A DNA stretch of 61,968 bases from positions 1 through 61,968 of the forward strand of contig NZ_JAQZBC010000018.1 in the NCBI RefSeq assembly GCF_029239295.1, read 5' to 3'. Shown piece after piece: positions 54,196-61,968 of this stretch. The DNA is from Sphingomonas sp. Lineage in GTDB: Bacteria > Pseudomonadota > Alphaproteobacteria > Sphingomonadales > Sphingomonadaceae. How positions within the stretch are numbered: the first letter of the stretch is position 1; the number at the start of each line of letters is the position of its first letter. The notes beneath the pieces are model-generated. The model was not told where the DNA came from and did no database searches. It was given only the letters and a program-made list of their open reading frames with translations. The translations under genes were made by a program, and so were the position numbers.

Positions 54196-54768
54196 ATGGG
54201 CAAGGATTTCACCTCGGCGCTCCGGCCCGCGATCGTCATGACGATCCTCTTCGCGGCGCTGCTAGGACTGGCCTATCCGTTGGCGATGACGGGGCTCGGA
54301 CAGATGCTCTTCCCGGTTCAGGCGAATGGCAGCCTCGTGCGTGATACCGGCGGACGGGTGATCGGTTCGGCTGTTGTCGGGCAGGCGTTCGTGACCGATC
54401 GCTATTTTCAGACACGCCCTTCGGCGGCCGGCAAGGGCTACGACGGGCTGGCATCCTCGGGCTCGAACCTTGGCCCTGCCGCGCAGGCTTTGGTCGATCG
54501 AGCGACGCCTGATGTTGTCAAGCGCCGCGCCGAGGGTATCAAGGGCCCGATTCCGGCTGACCTGGTCACCGCAAGCGGGTCGGGCCTCGATCCTGACCTT
54601 TTGCGTGCGTCCGCATTGGCGCAGGCGCCGCGCGTCGCGAAAGCCCGCGGCCTTGATGAAGCGCGCGTCCGCGCGCTCGTCACGGAGCATGTGCAGGGTT
54701 CAATCCTGGGCGAACCCCACGTTAACGTCCTTTCCCTCAACCGCTCACTGGATGTCATGGAGCGCTGA
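54196..54768 (+). CDS. kdpC: K+-transporting ATPase subunit KdpC
   Basis: The 190-residue protein has one N-terminal membrane segment (IVMTILFAALLGLAYPLAMT) and the KdpC pattern SYFQTRPSAAG-like (RYFQTRPSAAGKGYD), ASSGSNLGP, PADLVTASGSGLDPDL and LGEPHVNVLSLN. KdpC is the periplasmic assembly/affinity subunit of the pump. Its TGA shares one base with the kdpD ATG. Confidence 0.96.
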   Translation: MGKDFTSALRPAIVMTILFAALLGLAYPLAMTGLGQMLFPVQANGSLVRDTGGRVIGSAVVGQAFVTDRYFQTRPSAAGKGYDGLASSGSNLGPAAQALVDRATPDVVKRRAEGIKGPIPADLVTASGSGLDPDLLRASALAQAPRVAKARGLDEARVRALVTEHVQGSILGEPHVNVLSLNRSLDVMER

Positions 54769-57446
54769 TGGCGGGATCTGACGACGCACGACCTGATCCG
54801 GAGGCCCTGCTTCGCCACGCGGTGCAGGAGGGGCGGGGGCGGCTGAAGATCTTCCTCGGTGCCGCGCCCGGCGTCGGCAAGACCTATGAAATGCTGTCGG
54901 AGGGGATTGCGCGCAAACGCGACGGCGTCGATGTCGTGATAGGCGTCGTCGAGACACACGGCCGGGTCGAGACCGATGCACTGACCCGCGGTCAGGAGAT
55001 CATGCCACGCCGCGGGGTCCCCTACAAGGGGCGGACACTGTACGAGATGGATCTCGACGCCATCCTCGCGCGCCGCCCGCGGCTGGTGCTGGTCGATGAG
55101 CTTGCCCACACCAATGCCCCCGGCGGCCGCCATCCGAAGCGCTACCAGGATGTCGAGGAACTGCTCGCCGCCGGGATCGACGTCTACTCAACGGTGAATA
55201 TCCAGCACGTCGAAAGCCTCAACGACGTGGTGGCGAGCTTCACGCGCGTACGAGTGCGCGAAACAGTGCCTGACCGGATTCTCGAAGTGGCCGAGATCGA
55301 GGTGGTCGACATTCCGCCCGACGAGCTGATCGAGCGGCTGAAGGCGGGTAAGGTCTATCTGCCGCAGGAAGCAACGCACGCGCTGGGGCATTTCTTTTCC
55401 AAATCGAACCTCTCCGCGCTTCGCGAGCTGGCGCTCCGCCGCGCCGCCCAAGCAGTCGACGCGCAGATGCTCGATCATGTGCGTGCGCTTGGGCTCGGGG
55501 GCACCTGGGCGGGGAGCGAGCGGATCGTAGTAGCGATCAATGAGCTTCCTGGTGCGGATCTGATGGTGCGCGCGGCGAAGCGGGTGGCCGACGGCCTGCG
55601 CGCGCCTTGGACCGCCGTGTTCATCGAAACGCCGCGCGCGGCCGGCTTCACTCCCGCGGAGCATCAGCGCATCGCAGCCGCGATGACTCTCGCGACCCAG
55701 CTTGGCGCTGCCGTGGCCAGCGTGCCCGCGGCCAACGTGATCGAGGGGATCAAGGTCTTCCTGGCGGAAGCACGCGCCACCCAGCTGATCCTAGGCAAGT
55801 CGCGCCGTTCGCGCTGGTTCGAACTGCGGCATGGATCGGTGGTCGATCGCCTCGTGCGGGAGACGCCGGGCGTCACCGTCCACGTCATGCCCTTGGCCGA
55901 CCTGTCGCCCGCGCCTCCGCGCGACGGTGCGCCGCGTCGCGCCGACCCGGGCAGCGCAACCGGCTATATCGCCGCCGCCCTCATGGTCGCCGCCGTTACC
56001 GGCATCGCCAGCGCGCTGCTCCGCGTGCTCGACCTCGGCAACGTCGGGATGCTGTACCTGCTGCCGGTAATGGCAGCGGCCAGCCTCTACGGCCTGCGCA
56101 CTGGATTGTTCGCCGGCATCGCATCAAGCCTCGCGTACAATTTCGTGTTCCTGCCGCCAGTTGGCACGTTTAGCATCAGTAACCCCGAGAACGTCATCTC
56201 GGTCGTCGTGCTGCTTGGCGTCGCTTTCGTGACCAGCCAGCTCGCCGCGCGCGTCCGGGGGCAGGCGGATCTCGCAGCGGCCAGTGCGCGGAGCAACGCC
56301 ATCCTCGCCGGCTTCCTGCGTGAAATCGGCAGCGTCAACGATCCGCAGACCGCCGGGGAGATGATCTGCGCCGATGTCCGCCGGCTCTTCGACGTTCAGG
56401 TGGTGCTGATGGCGCCGGTCGATAGCCGCGCGCTTGCGATGCAGGCGACGACTGACCCACAGTATCGCGTCGACATCATGGATATGGCCGCGGCGACCTG
56501 GGCGTTCGACCATGGCGTTCCAGCCGGAAAAGGATCGGGCACGCTCACGGCGTCGGAATGGCTGTTCCATCCCCTTAAAGCTGGCGGCCGCTCACTGGCG
56601 GTGCTTGGCATCGCTCGCGATTCTGCAAGAGAGCCGATCCGCGCCGATCAGCTGCCGCTGCTCACCGCGCTGATCGATCAAGCCGCACTCGTGCTGGAAC
56701 GGCTGCGGCTGGAGACGGACATGCGCGACATGGATGCCGTGCGCACGCGTGACAAGCTGCGCGCCGCGCTGCTCTCGTCGGTCAGCCATGATCTGCGCAC
56801 GCCGCTGACGGCAGTCATCGCCGCCGCCGACGCCCTAGACCATGGTGCGACGCCCGCGCTGATTGCCACGATCAAGACGGAAGCCGCGCGGCTCAACCGC
56901 TTCGTGGCGAACCTTCTCGACATGGCGCGGATTGAGGCTGGCGCCCTCAACCTGAACATCGAAGCAATCGATTTGAGCGATGCGGTGACGAGCGCGTCAC
57001 ACGACGCGCGGCGTGCACTGGAGGGGCACCGCCTGCGGCTCAATGTGCCGCCCGACCTGCCGCTGGTCCGCGCCGATCCCCAGCTGCTGCACCATTGCCT
57101 CCTGAACCTGCTCGACAATGCTGGCCGCTATGGTGACCCGGGGAGTGAGATCGTGATTGAAGGTCGTCACCTGTATGGCGAGATACGGTTGGCGGTGCTC
57201 GATCATGGCCCCGGCCTCCCGTTCGGTCAGGAGGCTAAGGTGTTCGAAACCTTCCGGCGGCTCGAAGGCTCTGATCGGGCGGTCGGCGGTACCGGGCTTG
57301 GACTTGCCATCGTCAAGGCGTTCGCCGAAGCCATGGGTCTCTCGGTTCAGGCGGGCAATCGGCCGCACGGCACTGGCGCAGCGTTCACCTTGGTTTTTCC
57401 GTCCGACCTGATCGTGCGCGATGTCGCACCGGAGAGCGTTACCTGA
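54768..57446 (+). CDS. kdpD: Potassium sensor histidine kinase KdpD
   Basis: The 892-residue sensor has the N-terminal KdpD ATPase-like domain with GAAPGVGKTY at residues 31-40 and LVLVDELAHTNAPG. A universal-stress-protein-like domain follows (~250-370), then four clustered membrane segments (~400-500) and a GAF-type region (~520-650). The dimerisation/phosphotransfer helix is SSVSHDLRTPLTAV with His674, and the C-terminal ATPase has LLDNAGRYGD and GTGLGLAIVKAF. It reads potassium limitation and turgor-related signals and phosphorylates KdpE. Start and stop each share one base with neighbouring genes, indicating tight coupling. Confidence 0.97.
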   Translation: MAGSDDARPDPEALLRHAVQEGRGRLKIFLGAAPGVGKTYEMLSEGIARKRDGVDVVIGVVETHGRVETDALTRGQEIMPRRGVPYKGRTLYEMDLDAILARRPRLVLVDELAHTNAPGGRHPKRYQDVEELLAAGIDVYSTVNIQHVESLNDVVASFTRVRVRETVPDRILEVAEIEVVDIPPDELIERLKAGKVYLPQEATHALGHFFSKSNLSALRELALRRAAQAVDAQMLDHVRALGLGGTWAGSERIVVAINELPGADLMVRAAKRVADGLRAPWTAVFIETPRAAGFTPAEHQRIAAAMTLATQLGAAVASVPAANVIEGIKVFLAEARATQLILGKSRRSRWFELRHGSVVDRLVRETPGVTVHVMPLADLSPAPPRDGAPRRADPGSATGYIAAALMVAAVTGIASALLRVLDLGNVGMLYLLPVMAAASLYGLRTGLFAGIASSLAYNFVFLPPVGTFSISNPENVISVVVLLGVAFVTSQLAARVRGQADLAAASARSNAILAGFLREIGSVNDPQTAGEMICADVRRLFDVQVVLMAPVDSRALAMQATTDPQYRVDIMDMAAATWAFDHGVPAGKGSGTLTASEWLFHPLKAGGRSLAVLGIARDSAREPIRADQLPLLTALIDQAALVLERLRLETDMRDMDAVRTRDKLRAALLSSVSHDLRTPLTAVIAAADALDHGATPALIATIKTEAARLNRFVANLLDMARIEAGALNLNIEAIDLSDAVTSASHDARRALEGHRLRLNVPPDLPLVRADPQLLHHCLLNLLDNAGRYGDPGSEIVIEGRHLYGEIRLAVLDHGPGLPFGQEAKVFETFRRLEGSDRAVGGTGLGLAIVKAFAEAMGLSVQAGNRPHGTGAAFTLVFPSDLIVRDVAPESVT

Positions 57447-58132
57447 TGCCCGCCAAAATTCTCATCGTCGATGACGAGGTGGCGATCCGCCGCTTGCTCC
57501 GCAACACGTTGGAGCGCGCGGGTCACGAGGTGGCCGAAGCGGGCAACGCGCGCGACGCGCTCCAGACGGCTGCGACGTCGCACCCGGACGCAATCCTTCT
57601 CGACCTCGGCTTGCCAGATCGCGACGGTCTCAGCCTCATCCCGCTCCTGCGCAAAGACGGAAACTCCAGCATATTGGTGGTTTCGGCCCGGGACGCGACA
57701 GAGGAGAAGGTCGCGGCGCTTGATCTTGGCGCTGACGATTTCGTCACCAAGCCGTTCGATACCGACGAGCTGCTTGCCCGACTGCGCGTTGCGCTTCGAC
57801 ATCACGCACCGGGCAATGAGCCGGCGAAGATCATCCGGGCAGGGGAGCTTGCAATCGATCTCGACCGGCGCACCGTGACGCGTGCGGGCGCCGAGGTTCA
57901 TCTGACTCGAAAGGAGCATGAGGTGCTGGCCACTCTAGCCCGCTACCCCGGCCGAGTGGTGACACATGATAAGCTGATCGCGGCCGCTTGGCACCGCGAC
58001 GAGGATCCGCGGATCGACTATCTGCGCATTGTCATCCGCAACCTGCGCCAAAAACTTGAAGTGCCAAGGCCTGTGGGGAGCGTGATCGCGAGCGAATTGG
58101 GCGTGGGCTATCGGTTGCGTCCGGGGAACTGA
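57446..58132 (+). CDS. kdpE: Response regulator KdpE
   Basis: The 228-residue OmpR/PhoB-type regulator has a receiver domain with acidic pair DDE near residue 9, phospho-acceptor Asp53 (ILLDLGLPDRDG) and the conserved Lys in VTKPFDTDELLARL. A winged-helix DNA-binding domain follows (HLTRKEHEVLATLARYPGRV, VIRNLRQKLE). It activates kdp transcription under potassium limitation. It is the last gene of the operon; no binding site could be assigned by eye upstream of the porin or kdpF. Confidence 0.96.
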   Translation: MPAKILIVDDEVAIRRLLRNTLERAGHEVAEAGNARDALQTAATSHPDAILLDLGLPDRDGLSLIPLLRKDGNSSILVVSARDATEEKVAALDLGADDFVTKPFDTDELLARLRVALRHHAPGNEPAKIIRAGELAIDLDRRTVTRAGAEVHLTRKEHEVLATLARYPGRVVTHDKLIAAAWHRDEDPRIDYLRIVIRNLRQKLEVPRPVGSVIASELGVGYRLRPGN

Positions 58133-58601
58133 TTAAGAGTCCTCAGCGATTTAAATGATTTCAAAGGCCATTCCGACATTTCGCGCTTTGTTCGCGCTGT
58201 TGCATATCAATGGCTTAGCGGCTTTGTCGAAATGACCAGAAGTCATCTTCGCGACTGCTTCGCGCCCAATTTCGGCCGTCCGCCGCGGCTCTCGCGGATC
58301 CCAAAAGCTGCCGTTTGGTAGGTGGCGTTTTCACGGCTGCTATTGCGTGGGAAGCGGAACGGCGTCTTCGAGCCCAATCGCGGTGGAGATACCCTCAGCC
58401 ACGACGACGCGTTCTCGGGACAAATGCGCGCCCAAATACCCAACATACGAGCGGGAGCATCCTGTCGAGTGCACGGCAGCCGCGGAAGCGATTTCCATGC
58501 AATTACGCGTGCGCCGTGCTATCTAGCCGCTACCGCACAGCACGTCCTGAGCGATGTGCGGCTGAGAGCCCGCTGCTCCCGCTCTGATGGAGAGGCGCGC
58601 C
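58133..58601. other. Gene-free interval downstream of kdpE
   Basis: About 470 bp. The open frames at 58315-58587 and 58322-58813 lack start signals and composition of real genes. No clear terminator hairpin after kdpE was seen. Confidence 0.4.
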
Positions 58602-58916
58602 ATGGACCTCAACTATTTGCTCGGCCGCGAACAGCACGCTTTGCACATGGCGGCCACGTCTCTTTCGTCGAGCGCTCGTATGGCGCATCGGGCGTTTGCG
58701 AAAGCCTACGGGGTGATAATCGCGGAAAGTGGCTTCCCCCACCGGGACAGCATCGCTCAACGGGGCCTAGTGGCTCCGCAATCATCTGCGCGGGAGAGCC
58801 AAGCCCGGATTAATGATTGGGAAAGCGAAGGCGGCAGCGTCAGCCCCGGCGCCAAGTCGCGTGACAGGCTGGCCATTCAGCAACACACCAAACATGCTGA
58901 GGTGCCACAATCATGA
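58602..58916 (+). CDS. Small protein of unknown function
   Basis: The 104-residue frame starts MDLNYLLGREQHALHMAATS with GGAGAGG just upstream. Its first ~45 residues (to SSARMAHRAFAKAYGVII) resemble a family of small sphingomonad proteins that begin MDLxYLxxREQxxL. The C-terminal half is less family-like and may be drifted. Its stop overlaps the start of the next gene (ATGA). Confidence 0.6.
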   Translation: MDLNYLLGREQHALHMAATSLSSSARMAHRAFAKAYGVIIAESGFPHRDSIAQRGLVAPQSSARESQARINDWESEGGSVSPGAKSRDRLAIQQHTKHAEVPQS

Positions 58917-59116
58917 GCATCATCCCTCGGATCGGCCGGTCGCATCTCGACGCGGCTGCAGAAGAAGGCCGGGTTGCCGCCCAAGCTCCATCCGCAGACG
59001 AAGATGCTTGCCCGTACTTCGGTAAAGATCGACCGATGACACGCCACGCTTGGCTGCGGGGTTTTCGAGAAGCTTTGAGCGTCCGCTTAAAGCGAGGATC
59101 ATGTGACGTCGATTAG
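58913..59116 (+). CDS. Small protein with Rmf/CrpP-like motif
   Basis: The 67-residue frame contains ACPYFGKDRPMTRHAWLRGF, close to the short CP(Y/F)...R..W..G(W/F) pattern of ribosome modulation factor and CrpP-like proteins. If the match is real it may bind ribosomes during slow growth. It is translationally coupled to the preceding gene by a 4-bp overlap. The family link is tentative. Confidence 0.55.
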   Translation: MSIIPRIGRSHLDAAAEEGRVAAQAPSADEDACPYFGKDRPMTRHAWLRGFREALSVRLKRGSCDVD

Positions 59117-59309
59117 GCTGTAAGCGGCGCCGACTCTCCAGTTCAAGCAAGACGACGTAACCAGGCTGTGCTCACGGCGGAGACACCCTCCGCCCTCGTG
59201 GCGCTTTTCTGCGGCACAGCACAGACATCTTACCCGCGCGGATCGGTCTGGCACCCGCGGCGCTAAGTCTGAAACGGGGTGGATAGCGGTCGATCCAATT
59301 GGATTAAGC

Positions 59310-59429
59310 CTACTGGCATTCTCCTTCAGCTTTAAGCTTGGCGCGATAGCGACGCCCGTGCTCAGCCCGCCATGCATCGGCATGCTGTCGACCGTTCGAC
59401 CGGAGCAGTTTCGCGTATTGCGCTTCCAT
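59310..59429 (-). CDS. Possible small basic protein
   Basis: A 39-residue frame from the ATG at 59429 encodes MEAQYAKLLRSNGRQHADAW and a basic C-terminus. AAGGCGGG lies upstream. An open extension to 59558 has no domain. Support is limited to start signal and charge pattern. Confidence 0.4.
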   Translation of the reverse strand: MEAQYAKLLRSNGRQHADAWRAEHGRRYRAKLKAEGECQ

Positions 59430-59610
59430 CGCCCGCCTTTCGGGGCCCGGCCCGGAATCGGCTAAGCATCGGCTCGATACCGAATTGGAGCGCGCCTTTC
59501 TGCTGGCGATGTCACCGGAAAGTTTGTTGGCCATCACGCCGGTCGCAGTTTGTCCCATCGGCGTGGTATCGACCGGAGCATATTGCGCGTTTGCCGGTGC
59601 TGTTGATTTG

Positions 59611-59630
59611 CACTGAGAGTTGACCCGGAG
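59611..59630 (+). repeat. Left terminal inverted repeat of the IS21 element
   Basis: CACTGAGAGTTGACCCGGAG; its reverse complement forms the last 20 bases of the window. Confidence 0.9.
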
Positions 59631-59688
59631 TTTTCATCGAGAATGGACCCGTGTCGTGAAGTTTATGTCATACCCGCTGGGTTGCGGG

Positions 59689-60366
59689 TCAAGTTGCGAG
59701 CGCGGTGGTCATCTTGGCGTCGCCGAAGACACCGGCCCACTCGCTGAAGCTGAGGTTGGTGGTGATGATGACGCTGGTCTGCTCGTAGAGCTTGCTGAGC
59801 AGGTGGAACAGCATGGCACCGCCTGAAGGGCTGAACGGCAGATAGCCCAGTTCGTCGAGGACGACGAGATCGAGGCGGAGCAGACGCTCGGCGAGCTGCC
59901 CGGCCTTGTTCATGGCCTTCTCCTGCTCGAGGGCATTGACCAGGTCTACGGTGGCAAAGAAGCGGGCCTTTCTGCGCCGGTGCTCGATGGCCTGCACGGC
60001 GAGCGCGGTCGCGATGTGCGTCTTGCCGGTGCCGGGGCCGCCAATCAGGACGACGTTATCGGCATCGTCGATGAAATCACCCTGGTGGAGCTGGCGGACC
60101 ATGGTCTCGTCGACTTCGGCAGAGGCAAAATCGAAGCCGGTCAGGTCCTTGTACGCCGGCAGCTTTGCAGCCTTGATCTGGTAGGCGATGGATCTGACTT
60201 CACGCTCCGCCATCTCGGCCTTGAGCAGCTGGGACAGGATGGGCACGGCCGCACCGAAGGCAGGCGCACCTTGTTCGATGAGGTCACCGACGGCCTGGGC
60301 CATGCCGTACATACGCAGGTCGCGCAGCATGACGACGACCGCGGCGCTGGCGGGGTCATGACGCAT
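59689..60366 (-). CDS. istB: IS21 helper ATPase IstB, C-terminus shortened
   Basis: The 225-residue AAA+ protein has Walker A GGPGTGKTH, Walker B LDLVVLDELGYLPFS and sensor-like TSVIITTNLSFSEW. IstB binds DNA non-specifically and loads the IstA transposase at target sites. It ends GDAKMTTALAT, whereas family members usually continue with a LLDRLTHHC-type segment of about 20-40 more residues. No trace of that segment remains in the 80 bp up to the IS end, so the tail seems deleted or replaced. Whether transposition is impaired is unclear. Its start overlaps istA by 11 bp. Confidence 0.9.
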   Translation of the reverse strand: MRHDPASAAVVVMLRDLRMYGMAQAVGDLIEQGAPAFGAAVPILSQLLKAEMAEREVRSIAYQIKAAKLPAYKDLTGFDFASAEVDETMVRQLHQGDFIDDADNVVLIGGPGTGKTHIATALAVQAIEHRRRKARFFATVDLVNALEQEKAMNKAGQLAERLLRLDLVVLDELGYLPFSPSGGAMLFHLLSKLYEQTSVIITTNLSFSEWAGVFGDAKMTTALAT

Positions 60367-61867
60367 GACGCACCTCCTTCATCAGCGTGTCGTAGCGACC
60401 GACATCGGCTTGGGGCTCGCGGCGCAGGACAAGGGCCTGCGGCGCATCGATAGGCGTGACGCTGGCGGTTTTGCCGTCGACCAGCCGGTGCAGGATGTTG
60501 AGAATGTGGGTTTTGGTGGCGACGCCGGCCTCGAGCGCGAGTTCGACCGCGCACAGGACCGCCTGCTCGTCGTGCTGGAGCACCAGCGCCAGAATATCGA
60601 CCATCTCCCGGTCACCACCCGCACGCCTGAGCAACTGTTGGCGCAGTCGGCGGAAAGCATCGGGCAACTCAGTGAAGGGCGCACCGTTGCGCATGGCGCC
60701 CGGCTTGCGTTGGACCACCGCCAGATAGTGGCGCCAGTCGTAGATTGTCCGCCCGGGCGAACGATGCGTCCGGTCAATGACCCGGGCGTGTTCGCACACC
60801 CTTTGTCCTTCTGCGACCACGACGATACGGTCGGGGTAGATCCGCAGGCTGACCGGTCGGTTCGCGAAGGAAGCCGGGACGCTGTAACGGTTGCGGTCGA
60901 AATGCACGAGGCAGGTCGGCGACACCCGCTTGGTATGTTCGACGAAGCCGTCGAACGGGCGCCCCGGTTTCATCAGGTCTGCGACTTCGCGCGCCCATAT
61001 CTCGGCGACGGTGCCGGGAAGGTTGCCGTGCGGGATCTGCGTCCACTCGGCGATGCACTGCTCCTCCAGCCATAGGTTGAGAGCGTCGATGTCGGGAAAT
61101 CCAGGCAGCTGCTGCCAGAGACGACGACGCGCATCTTGAACGTTCTTCTCGACCTGTCCCTTCTCCCAGCCCGACGCCGGATTGCAGAATTCCGGTTCGA
61201 ACAAATAGTGGCTCGCCATCGCCGCGAAGCGCGCGTTGACCTGACGCGCCTTGCCCGTGCCGATACGGTCGACTGCCGTCTTCATGTTGTCGTAGATCCC
61301 GCGCCGCGGCACCCGGAAGGCATGCTGGTGCGCATCGAACAGCATCTCGTGCGTCTGGAGCGGATACGCCCGCACGATGAAAGCTCGACTGTGCGACAGC
61401 TTGGTGTGGGCCGCCTGCAGCTTTACCCGCTCGCCGCCCAGAACGGCCCAGTCCTCGCTCCAGTCGAATTGAAAGGCTTCGCCGGACATGAACACTAGCG
61501 GCACGAACGTGCCCCGACCCGTTGTCTGCTCCTGGACCTGGCGGTCCGCTTTCCACGCCCGGATGAAGGCCGCTACCCGACTGTATGACCCGTCATAGCC
61601 CAGCGCGACCAAGTCGGCGTGGATTTGCTTGCCCGTGCGCCGCTGTTTGCGCGACTTTGCCGTCTCCGTTTTCAACCACCCCGATAGCCGCTCGGCAAAC
61701 GAATCCAGCTTACTCGGCCGAACCACCACCTCAAACTTCGGCTCGACCGCGTCCGACCGCAGATATCTGCGGATCGTATTGCGGGACAGGCCCGTGCGTC
61801 GGGTTATCTCCCGGATCGACATCCCATCCCGGAATGCCCAGCGCCGGATGACGCTCAGTAACGCCAT
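60356..61867 (-). CDS. istA: IS21 transposase IstA
   Basis: The 503-residue product has an N-terminal helix-turn-helix (MSIREITRRTGLSRNTIRRY). The DDE integrase core includes FQFDWSEDWAVLGG (first Asp), the FDAHQHAFRVPRRGIYDNMK segment (second Asp) and GWEKGQVEKNVQDARRR (Glu). A C-terminal beta domain follows (VHFDRNRYSVPASFANRPVS). The ATG at 61867 with AAGGAG upstream is preferred over the open extension to 61918. It cuts and joins the IS ends with help from IstB. Confidence 0.93.
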   Translation of the reverse strand: MALLSVIRRWAFRDGMSIREITRRTGLSRNTIRRYLRSDAVEPKFEVVVRPSKLDSFAERLSGWLKTETAKSRKQRRTGKQIHADLVALGYDGSYSRVAAFIRAWKADRQVQEQTTGRGTFVPLVFMSGEAFQFDWSEDWAVLGGERVKLQAAHTKLSHSRAFIVRAYPLQTHEMLFDAHQHAFRVPRRGIYDNMKTAVDRIGTGKARQVNARFAAMASHYLFEPEFCNPASGWEKGQVEKNVQDARRRLWQQLPGFPDIDALNLWLEEQCIAEWTQIPHGNLPGTVAEIWAREVADLMKPGRPFDGFVEHTKRVSPTCLVHFDRNRYSVPASFANRPVSLRIYPDRIVVVAEGQRVCEHARVIDRTHRSPGRTIYDWRHYLAVVQRKPGAMRNGAPFTELPDAFRRLRQQLLRRAGGDREMVDILALVLQHDEQAVLCAVELALEAGVATKTHILNILHRLVDGKTASVTPIDAPQALVLRREPQADVGRYDTLMKEVRHAS

Positions 61868-61948
61868 GTCTATCACTCCTTGATCCCCCGACAGCCAGCC
61901 GGGGTGAGGTTGAGACACGGGTCACTTCTCGGTGGAAATTTACGCCTT

Positions 61949-61968
61949 CTCCGGGTCAACTCTCAGTG
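61949..61968 (-). repeat. Right terminal inverted repeat of the IS21 element
   Basis: Reading inward on the minus strand gives CACTGAGAGTTGACCCGGAG, identical over 20 bp to the left end. The window stops exactly here. Confidence 0.9.

Larger units (their letters stand above)
59609..61968 (-). mobile_element. IS21-family insertion sequence (right terminus at window edge)
   Basis: The element carries istA and istB in the usual overlapping order. Its termini share a 20-bp inverted repeat, listed separately. IS21 elements end in 5'-TG...CA; TG is present at 59609-59610 and the matching CA would lie 2 bp past the window edge. Subterminal sequences also repeat: a GACCCGTGTC block lies ~36 bp inside each end, as expected for transposase-binding sites. 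Size ~2.36 kb is normal for the family. Confidence 0.9.

Overview
The window is high-GC DNA whose gene content points to a sphingomonad-type alphaproteobacterium: large TonB-dependent receptors, an RPA-type plasmid replication initiator, an EL222-like LOV-HTH regulator and several small proteins that I recognise from sphingomonad genomes. It carries a complete replication and partition block (ParA, ParB, Rep, three parS-like palindromes, five iterons and a toxin-antitoxin pair), so it is most likely part of a plasmid, megaplasmid or chromid. The left edge cuts an Ig-repeat adhesin and the right edge falls on the terminus of an IS21-family element. Both are repeats, so the window may be a whole contig bounded by repeats.

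Layout. 1-1335: N-terminus of a BapA-like adhesin. 1.8-10.8 kb: an uptake and catabolism cluster (amidohydrolase, two TetR-type regulators, TonB receptor, acyl-CoA ligase, MFS symporter) with a shared 17-bp motif in three promoters. 11-13.2 kb: a small periplasmic protein, a RidA-family gene broken by an amber codon, a DUF1275 membrane protein and a short LuxR-type regulator. 13.2-14.3 kb: no gene. 14.3-25 kb: maintenance block, namely a YhaN/YhaO-like ATPase-nuclease pair, ParE/Phd-type toxin-antitoxin, parA, parB, rep, iteron origin and a putative winged-helix gene. 25-28.2 kb: alcohol dehydrogenase, a low-GC orphan and sparse DNA.

28.4-32.6 kb: a three-gene export operon (ABC protein, HlyD-like adaptor, TolC-like channel) in which the ABC protein has lost every catalytic ATPase motif. 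32.8-38.6 kb: a YhiM-like membrane protein, cytochrome P450 with divergent TetR, and a DUF1800/DUF1501 pair. 38.8-41.4 kb: small proteins and an RsgA GTPase. 41.4-45.3 kb: a metal-uptake module (CbiL-like protein, DUF4198 protein, TonB receptor, divergent NikR-like regulator) with an inverted repeat of NikR-operator geometry, although the regulator lacks three of the four nickel ligands.

45.5-49 kb: fasciclin protein, LOV-HTH blue-light regulator, small membrane protein and SulP transporter. 49.3-58.1 kb: TorF-like porin, a 27-residue membrane peptide and the complete kdpFABCDE potassium-uptake operon. 58.1-61.97 kb: small genes and the IS21-family element (istA/istB).

The most unusual items are the ATPase-dead ABC operon, the NikR-like regulator without its canonical metal site, the tightly packed partition/origin block, the LOV-HTH photoreceptor, and the promoter motif that ties the catabolic cluster together.
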